A stretch of 37,659 nucleotides of DNA from Streptococcus porci DSM 23759 (GTDB taxonomy: Bacteria; Bacillota; Bacilli; Lactobacillales; Streptococcaceae): positions 1 to 37,659 of the forward strand of contig NZ_AUIP01000020.1 of the NCBI RefSeq assembly GCF_000423765.1, given 5' to 3'. The notes beneath the pieces were generated by a model. That model searched no databases. It saw nothing but the letters and a program-made list of their open reading frames with translations, and was not told the origin of the DNA. Every line of letters starts with the position of its first letter. The first letter of the stretch is position 1. Positions 1 to 7,493 of this stretch are shown piece after piece. A program made the position numbers and the translations under genes.

Positions 1-243
1 TGCGAGGATATTCGTCATCAAAGAGGGATGAAGGAGCTCTACCAACATCGGAAAGAGACGATTGAACGGCTATTTGGCACAGCCAAGGAATACCATAATC
101 TGCGCTACACGAGGGAAAAAGGCAAGTCCAAAATGGAGGATAAGATTGGACTGACTTTGGCGTGCTTAAATCTCAAAAAACTAGCTAAAAGGATGGCAAG
201 AAGGCCTTTTTATTTTGTCCAGATGGGGTGGTTTCAGCATTAA
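1..243 (+). CDS. IS1182-family transposase, C-terminal part (cut by window edge)
   Basis: The frame is open from base 1 and ends with TAA at 241-243, so the gene begins left of the window. The visible 80 residues contain the pattern RKETIERLFGTAKEYHNLRY followed by ACLNLKKLA. That resembles the C-terminal end of IS1182-like DDE transposases, where the catalytic Glu lies in an ETIERxFxxAKE context. Only this last block can be judged; the other catalytic residues are outside. It is chromosomal and unrelated to the conjugative element further right. Whether the complete IS is functional cannot be seen. Confidence 0.75.
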   Translation, partial: CEDIRHQRGMKELYQHRKETIERLFGTAKEYHNLRYTREKGKSKMEDKIGLTLACLNLKKLAKRMARRPFYFVQMGWFQH

Positions 244-275
244 AACAGCCATTTTTCTCTAAAAACAGTAAAAAA

Positions 276-300
276 GACAAACACCAAAACGATGTTTGTC
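276..300 (-). terminator. Rho-independent terminator of ydbC
   Basis: The perfect 8-bp stem GACAAACA/TGTTTGTC is followed on the minus strand by TTTTTT. It lies 46 bp past the ydbC stop codon. Confidence 0.75.
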
Positions 301-310
301 TGCAATCTGA

Positions 311-332
311 GGCTGGGTATCCCCAGCCTTTT
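311..332 (+). terminator. Hairpin with T-run after the transposase gene
   Basis: The stem GGCTGGG/CCCAGCC with loop TATC is followed by TTTT on the plus strand. It could end plus-strand transcription from the transposase before it runs into ydbC. Confidence 0.55.
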
Positions 333-345
333 ATCTGCTTTTAGC

Positions 346-558
346 TTATTTTCTAAAAGCGTTCAAAATGGTTTTGAACTCTTCGTTATTGAGAGTGATA
401 CCTTTCCCCATCTTCGTATGATCTGGACTCCAGGTACGAATGTCCCATTTGGCTTCAGCACCGTTAAAGCTGACGCGGTTTAGCTCTTTTGTCCAGCCGT
501 TTTCAGCGGTTGACAAGACCAAAAGTTTTTCCTCAATTTCAAAGGTAAATTCTGACAT
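346..558 (-). CDS. ydbC: YdbC family protein (PC4-like DNA-binding fold)
   Basis: This 70-residue protein begins MSEFTFEIEEKLLVLS and contains the block WSPDHTKMGKGITLNNEEF, which I recognise from streptococcal YdbC proteins. The family belongs to the PC4/p15 transcriptional-coactivator fold and is proposed to bind single-stranded DNA; its role in streptococci is not established. An upstream in-frame start would add 13 residues (MQKCRRSLS...), but the Met at 556-558 matches the family start and length and is chosen here. The gene runs convergent to the partial transposase, has its own terminator at 276-300, and is divergent from the small gene at 781. Confidence 0.8.
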   Translation of the reverse strand: MSEFTFEIEEKLLVLSTAENGWTKELNRVSFNGAEAKWDIRTWSPDHTKMGKGITLNNEEFKTILNAFRK

Positions 559-743
559 GATAAGTTCCAAAGAGAGGCTCCGCCTGCACTTTTGCAAAGG
601 AAGATCTCAAGTTCAGTTAGACTGACTAACTAAACTATCCTTTCTTTTTAGTCTCAGGAAACAATCTCATTACTTCCTTAACTTACTATTCGTAAGTAAA
701 AAAATATCGTCATGTTTTTGATAAAAATTTTTAATATTTTTTT

Positions 744-751
744 GCTATAAT
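744..751 (+). promoter_or_regulatory. Extended -10 promoter (TGCTATAAT) for the gene at 781
   Basis: TATAAT at 746-751 is preceded by TGC, making an extended -10 element. It sits in a very AT-rich stretch with no good -35 at 17 bp. The predicted start of transcription near 758 gives a leader of about 23 nt before the ribosome binding site GAGGAAA. Confidence 0.6.
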
Positions 752-780
752 TATTGTATCAAGATTTCGAGGAAAATGCT

Positions 781-1098
781 ATGGAAAATATTGTCAAAAA
801 AATCTTGTTTCAAGTCAAAGAATTTATCGAACCAAGTCCTAAACCATCTGCCATCAGCCTACGGAAAAACCAGCTAGCGCAGCTTATTCTCAAAGCCCAA
901 AAAGAAAAGCGAGCTCTCCACGCTATTTACGAGGATAAAAGTTTTACAGGTCACATCAGCAAATATGACTCGGTTAACGGCAAACTCGTTTTAAAGAACA
1001 TGACTAGCAAAGTCTCGACTATTATTGATCTGGATCAGCTACAAAAGCTGGCACTCGTTCCCAAAAGTATCACGAAAGCACAAAGTAAAACTGACTGA
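781..1098 (+). CDS. Hypothetical protein, possible YolD-like/SH3-type small fold
   Basis: A 105-residue protein beginning MENIVKKILF. The ATG at 781 is preceded by GAGGAAA at good spacing, so the longer frame from a TTG at 754 is not preferred. The N-terminal third (residues 1-45) looks helical and basic. The C-terminal part, AIYEDKSFTGHISKYDSVNG followed by a short Lys-Leu-rich strand segment, looks like a small beta-barrel, somewhat like YolD-like domains that carry a YxDGxxxxxxGxI pattern. I see no catalytic residues, membrane segment or signal peptide. The stop codon is embedded in the terminator hairpin at 1082. I do not recognise a function. Confidence 0.65.
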   Translation: MENIVKKILFQVKEFIEPSPKPSAISLRKNQLAQLILKAQKEKRALHAIYEDKSFTGHISKYDSVNGKLVLKNMTSKVSTIIDLDQLQKLALVPKSITKAQSKTD

Positions 1099-1120
1099 TT
1101 ATTCAGCCAGTTTTACTTTT
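1082..1120. terminator. Bidirectional terminator between convergent genes
   Basis: AAAGTAAAACTGACTGA pairs with TCAGCCAGTTTTACTTTT around a short TTAT loop, with U-runs in both directions. It overlaps the stop codon of the plus-strand small gene and lies about 35 bp past the stop of the minus-strand pht gene, so it can serve both. Confidence 0.8.
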
Positions 1121-1155
1121 TATTCTTATGGTTATTTAACACTTATTTAATAGAA

Positions 1156-4100
1156 TCATTGTGGTAGCTCAGCCATGTTAAGTAGACTGTATGTAATGGT
1201 TTTACCATCTGATGTGCTGATAGATACAACTCCACTACTAATGTCTTTTATGCCATCAATGGCGATACGGTAAGTGTTCGCAATTTGGTAGAGTTTGGTG
1301 CTAAATTCCTCCCCTGTCAAACCATGAAGTTGTCCACGAGTCTTCATTTCGATATCAAACTCATCTTCTACTTCTACGTCTTCTTCAGTTTCTTCTGTTG
1401 ATTCTGTTGCTTCAGACTCTTTTTCCTGATTAGAGTTTTTGCTTTCCTCAATTTCTGAAGGATTTTCTGCTGACTCAGATGCTGCCTCTCCTTTGACATG
1501 GTCACTGTCATTGCCCCAACCATCATCAGAAGCAGGACGATCTTCTGAGTGTTCAACATAGTATTTAATAGTAGCCAGTAACTGCTCCAAAGTGTAACCT
1601 GATGGAACCCTGATGGTCTTGTCATCAAACCAAGACATAGAAACATTATGATAATGATCTTGATGAGGAATGACGATTCTTCCATTTTGATAAGCAACTG
1701 CATAAGCGGTATTGTAGGGCATCAATTCAGCAGGAACTATTTTTTCTGGCGTCAATCTATCATAGATTTCGGCAGCTTTTTCGGAAGGCTTCGCTTGTTC
1801 TGAAGGGACTTCTGACTTTTTCTCTTCATCTTGAGAAGATGATTTTGCCTCTTCCTGTGCTTTAAAACCTTTTTCTTGGCAAAAAGCTTGCGCTGCTTGT
1901 CTTTCTTCCTCAGATAAATCACTTTTAGGAATCCAATGACTGTGTGTCACATGCGGAACCACATAGGCATCGCCTTCATCACTAACAATATCTCTGGCAT
2001 CAAAAATGTAACCATCCGAAGTTGCATATCTGCCATTCTTCTTAGCCTCTGCTATCTCCTGTGAAGAATAAATAATCTGGTGATTCTTTAACTTAGCGCG
2101 CTCTGATTTTGGTGTGACTTTACTATCTGATTTTTCAACGACTTCTCTGTTAGATTTGGAAGTTTTATCTGATTTAGATTTCTCTTTATCAGCCTTAGCT
2201 TTGGCAAGGAGTTCTTGAGTGGCCGCCCATTCTTGCTCAGATAATTCTTTCTTAGAAATGGCACGAAGACTTCCACCACTAGCTCGAGGAATACTGAACG
2301 CCTCTTTCCAAACAAATGTTCCAGGATCCAAAACATCTTCTGCCGCAAAAATATAACCATCTGCTGTCGCAAAACGTCCCTCATTCCAAGCCTGTTTGAC
2401 TTCTTCTGCCGAATGAATAATCTGCCAGTTTTTTAATTTAGCACGTTCTGATTTTGGTGTGACATTGGCAATAGTTCCAATTTCTTTATTAGCTCCATGA
2501 CCTTTGCTCCAAATAGCTGGACGGTCTTTTGGATGTTGCATGATGTATTTGACACTTGCAATTTCCTTTGCCGTCAACCAACTATATGGAACAATATGAA
2601 TATGGTCAATGTGAGGAATAACAAAAGAGTCCCCAGTGTCATAAGTAGCGTTCCCAGCATGCATTTTGAGTTCACTAGCTGTTACATAGAGTTTTGGCTC
2701 AAGTTCGTCTCCCTTTGGGGGAACAATATCATAAAGATATTGTCCCTTGGCAGCTGACATGAGTTCTTGCTCAGCAAAAGAAATCTTAGTTAAATCTAAT
2801 TCTTGACGGGCGTAGAAATAATCTTTGCCATTTTCTACCATGACATAGCCTACCTGACCGTCTTGAGTTACTTTTTTCATGACTTTTTTGTAATCAAAGG
2901 CTGGTTTCACTAAACTTGGCTGTTTATCAATAGGTTGTTTTTGGGCGTCATGTTTTCCTGAGTTTTCTTTAATCCAAGCAGCAACTTGATCCAATTCATT
3001 TTGTTCGAGCTCACCAAAACCAATATAATGAATATGATTTCCGTGACTAGCTGACACCCCATTGTCATCCACAGATAAAATTGAGGTTTTACTAAAAACA
3101 TAGCCATCTGATGTATCATAGGCTTTTCCATCTAGCCCTTTTCCATAGGCCAAGATATTTCTTCCCTGATAATTATGAAAAATCGCTTTCGGACCATTCT
3201 CAGCTGTTTTGGGGCTGATTTTAGTACCTATAGGAAGTTGCTTAGCCAGTGTTCTTTCCAAATCAGACATTCTATCATAAGGAATAAAGTGGAAATGGTC
3301 TCCATGTGGAACAACTACACCTTTATCTTTACGTTTTGTAATTTGGCTAGGATCAAAAACAAGGCCATCAGCTTCAGTATAACGTTCTGACTTTGGACTT
3401 TTATAAAGTTTTTCAAGAAGAACAGCTAGATTCTCTGTTTTTTCTTTCGGTAACAGAGGATTTTTTTGCCCACTAGTTCCTCCCTTATTGGTAGAGAATG
3501 ACGGTAAAGTCCCAACAGTCATTAATGGTCTCTTTTTCTCTGTTAAAATAGAGTGATTTGTATCCAAAGACGGCTTCCATGTAGAAACTGCAGACGATGC
3601 GGAGCCCTTGTCCAAATGATCAGAGTTTGTCCCTTTTTGATGTTTTCCATCCCAATAAGCTTGAGCAGCTGCCAATTCGGCTGCTGATAAGTCTGATTTT
3701 GGGATAAAATGGAAATGGTTGCCATGTGGCACCAAAAAACCGTCTCCTAAGTCATCAACAACATCACTTGGACTAAACACATAGCCATCATCAGTTGTAT
3801 ATGCCCCGTTCGTATGTCTATGAGAAGATGTGCTTTTTGAATCTAAAGAACTTGCCTTTTGGGAATGACTAGTGAAGCTTCGCGAGTCACCCTGTTTCTG
3901 ACTTGCTTCTTTACTTCCTTTTTCCCTCTCAGCCGCAATCTGTTCCTTAGTTCGTATATTCTTGTGGTCTCCTCCCTCTTTTAGATACACATAATATTTT
4001 CCATCAACCTTGATGATATAACCATCTTTAACTTCATTGATGACGTCTTCCTGTTTAAAGACATAATTTGCATCTTTGAGGATGAGTTCCTCACTAATCA

Positions 4101-4395
4101 AAGCATCAAATGGAACTTTACCATTATAGTAATGGTAATGATCCCCATGAGAAGTCACGTAACCGTCATCCGTAATTTTGACAACAATCTGCTCTGCACT
4201 AATGCCCTCCTCCTGACTGATTTGATCAGGAGTTTTGCTTTCTGATGTTTGCTTATCTTGCTCTTGATGGGACTCTACGTATGCAATTCCTGAATTCTGA
4301 GTTTGAGTAGCTTGATATTTTCCTAACTCGTAGGTCAATAATCCTACCCCAACCAAAACACTAGCTGCGGAACCAATAATATATTTCTTCTTCAT
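1156..4395 (-). CDS. Pneumococcal-type histidine triad protein with seven HxxHxH motifs
   Basis: A 1079-residue surface protein of the Pht/Htp family, which binds zinc and is thought to help deliver it to AdcAII; some members also bind complement factors. Seven HxxHxH triads are visible at about residues 83 (HGDHYH), 224 (HGNHFH), 364 (HGDHFH), 451 (HGNHIH), 595 (HIDHIH), 815 (HVTHSH) and 911 (HQDHYH). The N-terminus is a basic stretch plus hydrophobic segment (YIIGSAASVLVGVGLLTYEL) without a lipobox or an LPXTG anchor. A segment TPKSERAKLKNxQII occurs twice (about 647 and 761), showing internal duplication. The C-terminal ~100 residues are Glu/Ser-rich before a terminal globular part. The ATG at 4395 is chosen over a GTG at 4401 because AGGAG sits directly upstream. 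It begins 8 bp after adcAII and is probably co-transcribed and zinc-regulated with it. Confidence 0.92.
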   Translation of the reverse strand: MKKKYIIGSAASVLVGVGLLTYELGKYQATQTQNSGIAYVESHQEQDKQTSESKTPDQISQEEGISAEQIVVKITDDGYVTSHGDHYHYYNGKVPFDALISEELILKDANYVFKQEDVINEVKDGYIIKVDGKYYVYLKEGGDHKNIRTKEQIAAEREKGSKEASQKQGDSRSFTSHSQKASSLDSKSTSSHRHTNGAYTTDDGYVFSPSDVVDDLGDGFLVPHGNHFHFIPKSDLSAAELAAAQAYWDGKHQKGTNSDHLDKGSASSAVSTWKPSLDTNHSILTEKKRPLMTVGTLPSFSTNKGGTSGQKNPLLPKEKTENLAVLLEKLYKSPKSERYTEADGLVFDPSQITKRKDKGVVVPHGDHFHFIPYDRMSDLERTLAKQLPIGTKISPKTAENGPKAIFHNYQGRNILAYGKGLDGKAYDTSDGYVFSKTSILSVDDNGVSASHGNHIHYIGFGELEQNELDQVAAWIKENSGKHDAQKQPIDKQPSLVKPAFDYKKVMKKVTQDGQVGYVMVENGKDYFYARQELDLTKISFAEQELMSAAKGQYLYDIVPPKGDELEPKLYVTASELKMHAGNATYDTGDSFVIPHIDHIHIVPYSWLTAKEIASVKYIMQHPKDRPAIWSKGHGANKEIGTIANVTPKSERAKLKNWQIIHSAEEVKQAWNEGRFATADGYIFAAEDVLDPGTFVWKEAFSIPRASGGSLRAISKKELSEQEWAATQELLAKAKADKEKSKSDKTSKSNREVVEKSDSKVTPKSERAKLKNHQIIYSSQEIAEAKKNGRYATSDGYIFDARDIVSDEGDAYVVPHVTHSHWIPKSDLSEEERQAAQAFCQEKGFKAQEEAKSSSQDEEKKSEVPSEQAKPSEKAAEIYDRLTPEKIVPAELMPYNTAYAVAYQNGRIVIPHQDHYHNVSMSWFDDKTIRVPSGYTLEQLLATIKYYVEHSEDRPASDDGWGNDSDHVKGEAASESAENPSEIEESKNSNQEKESEATESTEETEEDVEVEDEFDIEMKTRGQLHGLTGEEFSTKLYQIANTYRIAIDGIKDISSGVVSISTSDGKTITYSLLNMAELPQ

Positions 4396-4403
4396 AAACA
4401 CTC

Positions 4404-5330
4404 CTATTGACTTAATTCCTTATATAAAACTTCTAAATTTTCTTCAATGTTTTCTAGGAAAGATTTTGAATTTTTGGGGTCTGACTCCAGAGGACTCAAA
4501 ATCTTCAATTCAGCACCCGTTGACTCAGCTACTGTCTCCGCTACTTTCTGAGAAACATTTTTTTCAGCAAAAATTGTCTTCACTTGGTACTGTTTGATAA
4601 AATCTTTAATTTCTTTCAACTGTCGAGGAGTTGGTTCCTGTTCAGGCGAAATTCCTGAGATACCAAGCTGAGTTAAACCAAAACGCTTGGCTAGGTAGGA
4701 GAAAGCTGTATGCTGGGTCACAAAAACCTTATTTGAAACATTCTTAAACTTCTGTTGATATTTTTCTGTGAGTTGCTTCGCTTCTTCCTTAAAGCGTTTA
4801 GCATTTTTCTTATAAACAGACTCATGCTTAGGATCTAGTTGGCTTAGTTGTTTCTCGATACGTTCTACTTCATCGGCGGCCATTTTCGGATCTGTCCAAG
4901 TGTGGGGATCGTATAAGGTAGCAGGGTCAATCCCGTCACTAACTTCCATATCTTCCAATCCATGAACTTTTGACAATTCCATATCCTTTGTGGCTTCCAA
5001 CACAACGACATTTGATTGATTCAAATTAGGTTCCAGACGTCCAGCCCAAGTTTCAAGAGTGTGGGAATGATAGACGAAGACATCCGCATCATAGATAGCC
5101 GCTACATCATTTGCTGAAGGCTCAAATGAGTGAATTCCTGATCCTGACTGTATCATCCTAACATCATTGAGATCTCCCGAGATGGCCTTTGTCATGGCAT
5201 AAACAGGATAGAAACTCGTCACAATACGCATCCCCTTTGGCGGAGAAACTTTTTGCTGACAGCCTATCAAAAGCGTCAAACAAAGACAAAACACCAATAT
5301 CAGACACCCATACGAGAGTCGATTTTTCAT
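4404..5330 (-). CDS. adcAII: Zinc-binding lipoprotein AdcAII/Lmb
   Basis: A 308-residue cluster A-1 substrate-binding lipoprotein of the AdcAII/Lmb/ZnuA type, which captures zinc outside the cell for the Adc ABC importer and is also reported as a laminin-binding adhesin. The signal peptide ends in the lipobox LIGC (Cys 24). Expected zinc ligands are present: His in GSGIHSFEPS, His in YDPHTWTDP, His in VTQHTAFSYL and Glu in IFAEKNVS. It lacks the long His-rich loop and the ZinT extension of AdcA, as expected for AdcAII. The ATG is preceded by AGGAGG. It is the first gene of the adcAII-pht operon, with tandem AdcR boxes just downstream of its -10 element. Confidence 0.93.
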   Translation of the reverse strand: MKNRLSYGCLILVFCLCLTLLIGCQQKVSPPKGMRIVTSFYPVYAMTKAISGDLNDVRMIQSGSGIHSFEPSANDVAAIYDADVFVYHSHTLETWAGRLEPNLNQSNVVVLEATKDMELSKVHGLEDMEVSDGIDPATLYDPHTWTDPKMAADEVERIEKQLSQLDPKHESVYKKNAKRFKEEAKQLTEKYQQKFKNVSNKVFVTQHTAFSYLAKRFGLTQLGISGISPEQEPTPRQLKEIKDFIKQYQVKTIFAEKNVSQKVAETVAESTGAELKILSPLESDPKNSKSFLENIEENLEVLYKELSQ

Positions 5331-5348
5331 AAAACAAACCTCCTTTAC

Positions 5349-5404
5349 TTAACTGGTTGATTAACCGGTTAAGTAAATTGTATCAGGATTTTTCTTATTG
5401 TCAA
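5349..5404 (-). promoter_or_regulatory. adcAII promoter with two abutting AdcR operators
   Basis: The minus strand carries TTGACA (5399-5404), a 16-bp spacer and TACAAT (5377-5382). Immediately downstream of the -10 are a perfect AdcR box TTAACCGGTTAA (5361-5372; consensus TTAACYRGTTAA) and a second copy TTAACTGGTTGA (5349-5360), which departs from the consensus at one position. The two 12-mers abut with no gap and cover the transcription start, which fits zinc-dependent repression by AdcR. Confidence 0.88.
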
Positions 5405-5455
5405 GAAGAATTATTAAAAATTGACTAAACCATTCCAGATGTCATCATCTTATCT

Positions 5456-5572
5456 GAATTTATAGTCGAATGAATGAGCTTTCAGACAAGGAACTGAGGG
5501 GCAGGCAGTACTAGAGTACAGCAAGTCGAAAGTAACGATGTCTCAAAGCTAATTCAAATGCCTATAGTATTC
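5456..5572. repeat. 117-bp imperfect palindromic intergenic repeat (MITE/REP-like)
   Basis: The left end (GAATTTATAG, then TGAATGAGCTTTCAGACA) is mirrored by the right end, whose reverse complement reads GAATACTATAG, then TGAATTAGCTTTGAGACA. The central part contains the smaller hairpin GTACTAGAGTAC. Long foldback units of this kind, without coding capacity, are typical of small dispersed streptococcal repeats. I cannot assign it to a named family. Confidence 0.6.
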
Positions 5573-5755
5573 AACGAAAATCACAATCAGCTTATCTCCG
5601 ACCTCCGACTATTTGAGATGTAGTTGGTCTTAAAAATGGACACTGGAAATCCTCACTGCTACTTTCACTCATCAGGTCTTCATTTCTGATTTTCGGAGGC
5701 TAAGTCTATAAGAAAACGGAGATTTAGACACTAGCTCCTAAATGAAGCACAAGAA

Positions 5756-5799
5756 AAATACTCCTGTTAAAATCTAGTAAACTAGAAACAGGAGTATTT
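5756..5799 (-). terminator. Terminator below the methyltransferase remnant
   Basis: A perfect 13-bp stem AAATACTCCTGTT/AACAGGAGTATTT encloses two CTAG tetramers. On the minus strand it is followed by TTTTTCTTGTG. A diverged relative with the same flanks occurs at 9851-9912. Confidence 0.8.
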
Positions 5800-5904
5800 G
5801 TTATAGATTAAAAAGACAGAGGGTAGAATGTAAATGGTATTATTTGCAAGGTGAACCGCACCACCAAAAGGAGAAAATCCAGTTACTAATAGCCTTCTTT
5901 ACTC

Positions 5905-6659
5905 TCACTCCTTCAAACGAATTTCTCTGTAATGACATTTTTGATTGGGACGTCTATGCCGAATAAAGTCAAATTCTTCAAAAATACTGTCTCTAAAATG
6001 AGCTTTTATCACTATTTTTTCCTTGGCTACACGTTTAGCTTCCAATAATAGTTCTTCTGTTAATCGACTTCTATCAGCCATTTCTACTAGGCCAGCAAGG
6101 TTTTGCGATTCTTTGATTTCCTGAGAAAACATAGGATCAAAGTAAACTACATCAACAGACCGACTATTCTGTTCCTTTAAATAGGTTAGACTATCTATCC
6201 ATTTGGTCTGTATTGAACGCATTGCAGTATTAACCAACGTATTGCCACTATCAACATCTTGTAAGCCATGACTCACGATAAAATGAATGAGCTGTGAACT
6301 TTCCAAAGCAGTCACCTGATGTCCTCCACTAGCTAATACAATACTATCAGATGCCAAACCCATTGTACAATCTAGAATCGTTTTCTTTGAAGGTCCTATT
6401 AATTCTAATAGCGGATCACGACCAGATTTGATACGCAACATGGCTGTATCTGGATGGAAAAGAATTTTTGACCATTTTGCTGCTCTAAAATGAGTTTATC
6501 CTGATAGACCACCAATACCTTGTCCGCCACTTCTAATAAAGAGGAAATAGACTGCCTATTTCATTTCACATATTCTATACCTAACTCGTCAGCAAGTTCT
6601 TTTGCTCTAGCAACAAGATTGCCAGTAATTCTCAGACTTGTAGTTATCATTACTTTCAT
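5905..6659 (-). pseudogene. RsmJ-like SAM-dependent methyltransferase, disrupted
   Basis: The intact 3' part (178 codons) contains the SAM-binding pattern TILDCTMGLASDSIVLASGG and the catalytic-type motif DVVYFDPMF, as in RsmJ-like class I methyltransferases (16S rRNA guanine N2 methylation in E. coli). The 5' part is recognisable upstream. An ATG at 6657-6659 starts MKVMITTSLRITGNLVARAK, codon 33 is TGA (6561-6563, likely a former CGA or AGA), and downstream coding continues (LLEVADKVLVVYQDKL). Near 6458 the reading frame shifts: adding one base to the short A-run restores the sequence FFHPDTAMLRIKSG. The restored gene would be about 251 codons. Two independent lesions argue for a true pseudogene rather than a single sequencing error. 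The remaining ORF could still be translated from the internal ATG at 6441, but it would lack its N-terminal domain. Confidence 0.8.
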
Positions 6660-6722
6660 ACTAAATCTAGTATATCAAAAAAAATAGGAGGAACTCATTC
6701 CGATTATATATCTTGAAAATCT

Positions 6723-6740
6723 GAGGCAATTTTGTGGCAA
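6723..6740. promoter_or_regulatory. Direct repeat GAGGCAA-N4-GTGGCAA upstream of the response regulator
   Basis: Two 7-bp half sites 11 bp apart, one helical turn, as expected for OmpR-family regulators. Read on the minus strand they are TTGCCAC-N4-TTGCCTC. The same motif occurs upstream of the PepSY gene (8970-8987). They lie about 45-65 bp upstream of the likely transcription start, which follows a TATGAT at 6772-6777 or 6777-6782. This is a candidate autoregulatory site. Confidence 0.55.
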
Positions 6741-6812
6741 GAGAGAGAGGCAGCCTATTTTTACTGGAAATTATGATATGATGGAAAGAGAAAATGGTGA
6801 AGGAGAAAGATG

Positions 6813-7493
6813 ATGGCCAAGGTTTATATAGCAGATGATGAGAAAAATATCCGAGAGCTCCTAGGAACATTTTTGAGCAAGGAAGATATTGCTGTCGAAC
6901 TCTTTGAAACGGGAGACCAGCTCTTGCTGCGTTTTATGGAAGAAGAGGCAGATGTGGTGGTGCTGGATGTCATGATGCCAGGTACAGATGGTTTTGGGAC
7001 AGCTGCAGCGATTCGAAAACGGTCAAATGTGCCCATCATTCTCTTGACAGCACGCGATAGTGATAGAGATTTTGTGGAAGGTTTTTCCTCCGGAGCGGAT
7101 GACTATTTCACCAAACCTTTTTCACCAATCCAGTTGACCCTACGAATTAAGGCTATCTTGTCTCGGAAGGTCAAGGAGATTTCTCCAGCTGATACCCTCA
7201 GTTTTCAAGGACTTCAGTTATCAGACAAGGACCGTGCTGCTTATTTTCAAGGACAAGCCATCAAATTAACCAATACAGAGTTCGAATTGTTGAAGCTCCT
7301 CATGCAACATCAGGATAAGGCTCTTTCACGCGACGAACTCTTGTCCCAGGTTTGGGGTTATGAGAGTGATGTGGAGACAAGGGTGACAGATGATACTATT
7401 AAACGCTTACGAAAGAAACTAAGACAGGTGGAAAGTGATGTTCAAATTGAAACAGTTTGGGGCTACGGCTTCAAGTTGGCTAAAAAAACTTAA
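6813..7493 (+). CDS. OmpR-family response regulator
   Basis: A 226-residue protein with an N-terminal receiver domain: acidic pair DD near residue 8, phosphoacceptor Asp 52 in VVVLDVMMPG, conserved Thr in ILLTARD and Lys in DDYFTKPF. A C-terminal winged helix follows, with TNTEFELLKLLMQHQDKALSR and a final ETVWGYGFK. The start could be the ATG at 6810 or 6813; the latter has better spacing to AAGGAG. The cognate kinase gene overlaps its 3' end by 56 bp, showing tight coupling. I do not recognise the specific streptococcal system, so no symbol is given. Shared half sites suggest it controls itself and the PepSY gene. Confidence 0.9.
   Translation: MAKVYIADDEKNIRELLGTFLSKEDIAVELFETGDQLLLRFMEEEADVVVLDVMMPGTDGFGTAAAIRKRSNVPIILLTARDSDRDFVEGFSSGADDYFTKPFSPIQLTLRIKAILSRKVKEISPADTLSFQGLQLSDKDRAAYFQGQAIKLTNTEFELLKLLMQHQDKALSRDELLSQVWGYESDVETRVTDDTIKRLRKKLRQVESDVQIETVWGYGFKLAKKT

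Larger units (their letters stand above)
5405..5904. other. 500-bp intergenic region without a supported gene
   Basis: The stretch between the adcAII promoter and the methyltransferase remnant holds the palindromic repeat at 5456-5572 and the terminator at 5756-5799. I see no ORF with a ribosome binding site in either direction. Confidence 0.7.

Noticed and set aside
754..780. TTG start giving nine extra residues to the small gene at 781
   Set aside because: GAGGAAA lies between this TTG and the ATG at 781, and the predicted promoter starts transcription at about 758.
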